In this document: positions 8,663 to 12,621 of the stretch, piece after piece
Layout: the number at the start of each line of letters is the position of its first letter
How positions within the stretch are numbered: position 1 is the first letter of the stretch
Notes under the pieces: generated by a model
The model's input: the letters and a program-made list of their open reading frames with translations, nothing else
What the model was told of the DNA's origin: nothing
The model's database searches: none
Assembly (NCBI GenBank): GCA_900128585.1
Contig: LT642676.1
Location: 1-12,621 of the forward strand
Reading direction: 5' to 3'
Length of the DNA: 12,621 nucleotides
Origin: Stramenopiles sp. TOSAG23-3
Lineage: Eukaryota > Sar
Made by a program: the position numbers and the translations under genes

Positions 8663-8813
8663 GTTGGGGTCAAGTACAAATCACACTCTCTCAAACTGTC
8701 TATGAAGTTTTTGCCCCGTTTAAACTATAAACCACAACATTAACTTGTACCCTTTCTCATATCATTGAAATACAACCGGAGTAACATGAAGGAAGGTTTC
8801 AAATGTTTCATTT

Positions 8814-8830
8814 GTTTGTTAAAAACAAAC
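8814..8830. repeat. Perfect short hairpin
   Basis: GTTTGTT, a loop of AAA, then AACAAAC: a 7-bp stem about 150 bases upstream of the SANT start. It may be chance in T/A-rich DNA. Confidence 0.55.
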
Positions 8831-8910
8831 CAAACAACTAAAAATAAATGCACTAACATATTTTTCAAAAAAGAGTTATTATTTTGAAGTTGTGTATGTT
8901 AGTCATCATT

Positions 8911-8950
8911 GTCTTCTTCTTCTTCGTCCGTCGTCGTCCGTCCTCCCTTT
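8911..8950. repeat. CTT/CGTC simple repeat tract
   Basis: A TTC run (8912-8925) passes into CGTCCGTCGTCGTCCGTCC and then TCCCTTTT. It contains the word GTCCGTCGTC (8926-8935), which recurs at 12420-12429. Confidence 0.75.
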
Positions 8951-9017
8951 TATTATTAATAATAATATAATATTTAATTTAAATTATTAATATGAACAGA
9001 GCAACAAGTAAAAAATT

Positions 9018-9056
9018 GAAGAAGAAGAAGGAGAGAGAAGAAAGAAAGAAAAAAGA
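9018..9056. repeat. 39-base uninterrupted purine tract
   Basis: Only G and A occur from 9018 to 9056, as GAA, GA and GAAA units. Such homopurine tracts can form triplex DNA. With the TTC run at 8912-8925 it makes an inverted arrangement around an A/T-only core. Confidence 0.85.
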
Positions 9057-9321
9057 TAATTAATAATAAATTATTTTTTTTTTATATAAATATTTATTTT
9101 TTTTTAACAAACAAAATAGTCGTCCTCCTCGTAGGCTGATCATCAATCACGTAATGGTTTTGCATCTGTCTGTATCTTGATGATACAAAATATACTTGAC
9201 ATCAAATGGATTCCAGATTTACGCGTATTTTTCTTAAATGCGATTGGATAGATCCATTTGAATATTTGATTTTTAATCCACGCACTGATTTCGTAGCATA
9301 GAGATCTATTAAAAAAACATT

Positions 9322-10263
9322 ATGTCTTCTGCGGGGCTTTTCAAGTATTTCAACAGGGCAGGGGCAGGGGGGGTAAAACGAGTGGCAAGTGGCAACACGG
9401 GCACTCCAAACACTGCGCAAAAAAAACAAAAAACGGGACAGCTGGCTACCATGGCATCGTCTCGTTTGTCAATGGACCAGCAGAAAAAGATCCAGGAAAA
9501 CAAGAAAAAGGCAATGCTGAAGCTGCAACAAAAGCGCCAACTTTCCGCGAGCCCTTCGGCTGCTGGTCCTTCGTTTCAATTGACCTTGGACGGGCTAGAA
9601 CCAGGTTGGCAGAAGCTATTGAAGCCGGAAGCGAACCGCGACTACTTTAAAAGCATGAAAAGCTTTTTAGGAAAGGAAACGGCGCACCACAGAGTTTATC
9701 CCCCCGCCAACGAAATATTTGCTGCCTTTAACAGCTGCCCGTTCGACAAAGTACGGGTCGTAATCATCGGGCAGGATCCGTACCACGGTTCTGGCCAAGC
9801 GCACGGGCTTTGCTTTTCTGTCAAGAAAGGCATTAAGACCCCGCCAAGCCTGCGTAATATCTACAAAGAACTTCACAACGATGTGGGCACGCCATTGCGA
9901 CCGTCACACGGGTGTTTATCCAAGTGGTGTGATCAGGGGGTCTTTCTGTTGAATACGTCCTTGACAGTGAGGGCCAACAAAGCAAACTCGCACAGCAAAT
10001 GTGGTTGGGCAAAGTTTACAGACAGGGTCGTGCGAGTCTTGAACAGGGAGAAAGAAGGACTTGTCTTTCTATTATGGGGCAAACACGCAGAAAAAAGTGC
10101 AGAATGCGTCAACCGAAAGAAGCATCATGTATTTACGTCCTCTCACCCATCGCCGCTCGGTGCTACAAAGACGAAATCGCCGTTTATTGGCAGCCGCTGC
10201 TTCAGCAAGGCCAACAAAATTTTAACTAAACAAGGTGGTCAGCCAATCAATTGGAACGTGTAA
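9322..10263 (+). CDS. UNG: Uracil-DNA glycosylase, nuclear UNG2-type
   Basis: This 313-residue family 1 uracil-DNA glycosylase removes uracil from DNA and starts base-excision repair. The catalytic domain covers about 85-313. Motif A is GQDPYH at 150-155, with D152 as the water-activating residue and Y154 excluding thymine. F165 stacks on uracil. N211 in LLNTSLTV reads the uracil ring. H275 starts motif B, HPSPLGATK; the leucine that enters the DNA minor groove in this family is L279. The N-terminus matches nuclear forms: LFKYF at 6-10 resembles the end of a PCNA-interacting box, AQKKQKTG (32-39) could be a nuclear signal, and residues 49-72 (LSMDQQKKIQENKKKAMLKL...) closely resemble the RPA32-binding helix of human UNG2. 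All catalytic residues are present, so it should be active. The ATG at 9322 has A at -3. A second in-frame ATG at 9451 sits in a very strong context (accATGg). The gene converges on the ABA4-fusion gene. Confidence 0.97.
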   Translation: MSSAGLFKYFNRAGAGGVKRVASGNTGTPNTAQKKQKTGQLATMASSRLSMDQQKKIQENKKKAMLKLQQKRQLSASPSAAGPSFQLTLDGLEPGWQKLLKPEANRDYFKSMKSFLGKETAHHRVYPPANEIFAAFNSCPFDKVRVVIIGQDPYHGSGQAHGLCFSVKKGIKTPPSLRNIYKELHNDVGTPLRPSHGCLSKWCDQGVFLLNTSLTVRANKANSHSKCGWAKFTDRVVRVLNREKEGLVFLLWGKHAEKSAECVNRKKHHVFTSSHPSPLGATKTKSPFIGSRCFSKANKILTKQGGQPINWNV

Positions 10264-10403
10264 TTTTGTTTCTTTTCTGTTTAAATACAAAAATGCGCAC
10301 ATTCTCCTCTCTCTCAGTAAATGCCAGTAATCGCACTTTTAGTTAAAAATGATTGAAACTAATTATCATTCTTACAACATTAAGACCCTTGTAAGTTACG
10401 GTT

Positions 10404-10409
10404 AATAAA
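10404..10409 (+). terminator. Candidate poly(A) signal of UNG
   Basis: Canonical AATAAA about 140 bases after the UNG stop codon. Placement fits a short 3' UTR; there is no direct evidence of use. Confidence 0.4.
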
Positions 10410-10425
10410 GGTGTAATTTTAAGAG

Positions 10426-10440
10426 TTAAGAAGTTCTTAA
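10426..10440. repeat. 15-base perfect palindrome
   Basis: TTAAGAA and TTCTTAA flank a single G. It lies between two convergent 3' ends and could be a small hairpin in either transcript, or chance. Confidence 0.6.
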
Positions 10441-10457
10441 TATTTATGAGACTGCGT

Positions 10458-12038
10458 TCACACCGGGGCTACCTCGTACATAACAGTAGTCAGACTCTTC
10501 TTCCACGTGTGCAAAATCTTTACGGTATAATTATTCAAGCGCCCCTCGTGTACTACAAAATCATTTACGATAGAAACAGGATGACCGCGGGGTGGCCGCT
10601 CCTTAAATGTTAGGACCAGCAATGACGCTGGCTTGGATGGATAACCAGACCGAAACCAGCGCTGGACATCGGACGCTGGAGAAACATCTTTGTTTCCAAC
10701 AAACGACGTTTCAAAATCTCCATACATTAAAATAGTTTTAAATCCCACACGGTCGTTTGATGCTAGCCAGTAATCAAGACGCTGGGCTTGCAGCCCAATG
10801 TATGTGTCGTCTAAGCCATTTGGAACTGTTCTGTTTACCATCTGAAAGTACTGAAGAACGTCGGCTTGCGGTATTACAATCTGGTGGGCACACTTATGAA
10901 GTTTTGGAAAATTCGCCATGATTGAATTTGTCGTTGCCAGGCTTGGCGCATCCAGCAGCAGTAGAATTTCATTTGGATTCTTTGCAAGCCGAGCAGATAG
11001 CGACAGTTCCCCGTCCGCCCCATTCTCACAAACTGCGTTGTACTGAATAATTCTTCGCAACTCGGTGCAGATCGACTGGTTAACTTTGTCTTTCTCGTCT
11101 CTGCTGGCGGCGGAATCGTAAGGAAACTGTGATGGAACATCAATGAAAGATTTGTTTTTCTGGGGCTTCTCGTTTCTCCCTGCGGTTGCTTGCAAGAGTG
11201 AGTTAATAGAATTGTAATTTCTTTTCTGCTCTGCTACCGCTGAGTCTTCCAAATCATTTTTGTCGCTTTGCTGCACGCTGTTGCGCAATGGTGGCGTCGT
11301 GAGAAAATTGCTGGGACGAACAGCGTTCAGTCTTTCGTGATACATTCCTAGCTTCCTGTTGGCTTTCATCAGTTTTTCAATTCTCTTGTTTGCTTTTTCC
11401 AACTCTTTTTCTATGTCCGTTACTGGGACCAATTCTTTATGCATCGGAGATTTAGAAAGAGCGCTACCATAACTGCTGCTCTCCCTCTTGATGTCCTCTT
11501 CGCCCCCCAAACGCTTGGAAGGCGTTGGAAACTCTGGCAAATGCATCACCCAGGAGAAATGCTGAGAATTGCCATGCTTCGACCTCACCCAAAAAAATCT
11601 AGCGCATATGTACACTACATACCCTACAGGCCCAAGGTAACACGCGAGTGCAAGGCATGGCCATAAAACGACTAATGGCATAGAAATGGATATTGCATTT
11701 GCGCATATTATGTGCCCTACAAAAAGATCAAACGCGAGATAATGCACCCAGCCCAGCAAGCACGTAAAATCGTCAGAAAAGATATTCTGTATGTGCTCAA
11801 TATAAAAAAACCCGACACTACCTTCGTTACCATTCTTTGGTCCAACTTCTGAGCGAATAAACACCGCTGCATACACCAACGACAAAATTAAAGGGAATAC
11901 AAGAGTATGAACCATAAAATGTAGCAGGTGAAACCGGACGTCCCGATGAACCAGCGAAAATAACGCCAAGGCGATCCAACATATAATAGCGAAAACGTTA
12001 AATACGAAAAGATACGGGTCCGCAGGGGAGGACGACAT
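10458..12038 (-). CDS. ABA4-like membrane domain fused to coiled coil and Rossmann-like C-terminal domain
   Basis: I start the gene at the ATG at 12038 (A at -3), giving 526 residues. The frame is open upstream to 12176 but has no ATG there. Residues 8-149 form an ABA4-like (DUF4281) domain with about four membrane helices (8-31, 38-61, 91-111, 119-149). The family hallmark GWVHYLAFDLFVG is at 96-108, and LGPVGYVVYI follows in the last helix. Plant ABA4 is a plastid membrane protein needed for neoxanthin synthesis. A charged linker with a coiled coil (about 207-237, EKELEKANKRIEKLMKANRK) leads to a soluble domain (about 322-526). That domain alternates beta-like strands and helices: EILLLLDAP (357-365), SLATTNSI, HQIVIPQ (385-391), YGDFETSF (439-446), DVQRWF (457-462) and LLVLTFKER (473-481). 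This suggests a Rossmann or methyltransferase-like fold (inference). Typical ABA4 proteins end after the membrane domain. No clear plastid-targeting leader is visible from this start. Confidence 0.8.
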   Translation of the reverse strand: MSSSPADPYLFVFNVFAIICWIALALFSLVHRDVRFHLLHFMVHTLVFPLILSLVYAAVFIRSEVGPKNGNEGSVGFFYIEHIQNIFSDDFTCLLGWVHYLAFDLFVGHIICANAISISMPLVVLWPCLALACYLGPVGYVVYICARFFWVRSKHGNSQHFSWVMHLPEFPTPSKRLGGEEDIKRESSSYGSALSKSPMHKELVPVTDIEKELEKANKRIEKLMKANRKLGMYHERLNAVRPSNFLTTPPLRNSVQQSDKNDLEDSAVAEQKRNYNSINSLLQATAGRNEKPQKNKSFIDVPSQFPYDSAASRDEKDKVNQSICTELRRIIQYNAVCENGADGELSLSARLAKNPNEILLLLDAPSLATTNSIMANFPKLHKCAHQIVIPQADVLQYFQMVNRTVPNGLDDTYIGLQAQRLDYWLASNDRVGFKTILMYGDFETSFVGNKDVSPASDVQRWFRSGYPSKPASLLVLTFKERPPRGHPVSIVNDFVVHEGRLNNYTVKILHTWKKSLTTVMYEVAPV

Positions 12039-12621
12039 TTTTAAGCTGAAGCCTTCGTAGATCAAGGAGGACGTCTTCACCACTCTGAACAAAAGTACTG
12101 CTGCCGTTGCTACTGTTTCATTCGTAGAAAAATTGCCTTCTAAGAACTTTCTCTTTCCATTACGGAAACGATACAAAATTCATTCCAGTCCCATTTAAAT
12201 TATACAAATGTATTTTAATATTCAATTTCGAAGACTGCGGACGAAGCAAGACACGCACTCGTCTCCGAACGAAGGAGGAGGACGAGACGGAGAGGCACGA
12301 GAAATTTATTTACCCTAATATATAACACTATTTGTATAAAAATAAGAAGTTCTAAATTTTTAATTATAAGTTCTTCCAGTCTAAATAATTTTTGGGTTTT
12401 TTTTTTGTCTGGTGAAGCAGTCCGTCGTCCCCAAATTATTAATAAATAATTATTTACGAGATCATCTATAATATATATATAATAAGCAAAAGCCAATTGT
12501 ATAGCTATGTAAATTATACCACTTGCATTTGATTTTTTCTAGGTTATATTTAGTTACCAATTTATTAAATATTCAAATTTTGGATTTTAACTACTTCTTT
12601 GGATAGTCTAGAACAAGACTA
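12039..12621. promoter_or_regulatory. AT-rich 5' leader/promoter region of the ABA4-fusion gene
   Basis: No convincing gene is seen on either strand. Just upstream of the start are three minus-strand mini-ORFs: 12160-12183 (7 codons plus stop), 12140-12160 (6 codons plus stop, joined to the first by TAATG) and 12110-12121 (3 codons plus stop). A GA/CG-rich patch is at 12256-12290, a T10 run at 12397-12406, the repeated word GTCCGTCGTC at 12420-12429, and an AT dinucleotide run near 12468-12482. A 93-codon open frame on the minus strand (12215-12496) has low-complexity, AT-driven composition and is not called a gene. Confidence 0.45.
12397..12406. repeat. T10 homopolymer
   Basis: Ten consecutive T preceded by GGG, in the AT-rich upstream region of the ABA4-fusion gene. 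Confidence 0.8.

Larger units (their letters stand above)
8663..9321. promoter_or_regulatory. Divergent AT-rich spacer between the SANT and UNG genes
   Basis: This 659-base spacer separates two start codons. In order it holds the shared 12-mer TATCATTGAAAT (8760-8771), a perfect hairpin (8814-8830), a pyrimidine/CGTC-rich tract (8911-8950), a long A/T-only stretch (about 8950-8992), a 39-base purine tract (9018-9056), two T runs (9074-9083 and 9097-9105) and a CGTCCTCCTCG patch (9121-9131). No gene, tRNA or known promoter box was recognised. Confidence 0.5.
10264..10457. other. Convergent spacer between the UNG and ABA4-fusion genes
   Basis: This 194-base gap holds an AATAAA at 10404-10409, about 140 bases after the UNG stop, suitable as its poly(A) signal. 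A 15-base palindrome (TTAAGAA-G-TTCTTAA) lies at 10426-10440, 17 bases beyond the ABA4-fusion stop. No gene is seen. Confidence 0.55.

Noticed and set aside
328-12038. Viral or mobile origin of the region
   Set aside because: No transposase, integrase, terminal repeats or viral hallmark genes are seen. The UNG and ciliary genes look like ordinary cellular genes.
10458-12176. Longer form of the ABA4-fusion protein starting at 12176
   Set aside because: The codon at 12176 is TTG, not ATG, and the extra 46 residues have no ATG. A eukaryotic start at 12038 is preferred, although an upstream exon joined by splicing cannot be excluded.
12215-12496. 93-codon open frame on the minus strand
   Set aside because: The product is Ile/Leu/Tyr-rich as expected from AT-rich DNA, has no recognisable domain and overlaps simple repeats.

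Overview
The window looks like a gene-dense stretch of nuclear DNA from a unicellular, flagellated eukaryote. Six protein genes are predicted, and none needs an intron to give a complete product. All three stop codons are used as stops (TAA for three genes, TAG for two, TGA for one), so the code is standard. Two genes are ciliary in type: a tubulin tyrosine ligase-like enzyme and a WDR93/FAP297-like central-apparatus protein. One gene carries an ABA4-type membrane domain, a family linked to neoxanthin synthesis in plants, which hints at an alga. The exact lineage (stramenopile, prasinophyte or other) cannot be fixed from the sequence.

Layout, left to right: an AT-rich leader (1-327); the TTLL gene on + (328-2487) facing the WDR93-like gene on - (2733-5930); an 847-base very AT-rich divergent spacer; an orphan gene on + (6799-7713) facing a SANT/MYB gene on - (7865-8662); a 659-base AT-rich divergent spacer with simple repeats; a nuclear-type uracil-DNA glycosylase on + (9322-10263) facing an ABA4-domain fusion gene on - (10458-12038); then an AT-rich leader to the end. 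The genes therefore form three tail-to-tail pairs with short 3' gaps (245, 151 and 194 bases). The head-to-head spacers are long, AT-rich and hold nearly all of the simple repeats.

Functionally, the first pair fits ciliary axoneme assembly and tubulin modification. The UNG gene belongs to nuclear base-excision repair and carries an RPA-binding helix and a PCNA-box-like N-terminus. The SANT protein is a probable DNA-binding regulator. The orphan gene has no recognisable family.

The most unusual item is the last gene. It joins a four-helix ABA4-like membrane domain to a coiled coil and to a C-terminal alpha/beta domain that looks Rossmann-like and is not functionally described as far as I can tell. 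No mobile element, CRISPR array, rRNA, tRNA or virus-derived gene was identified.
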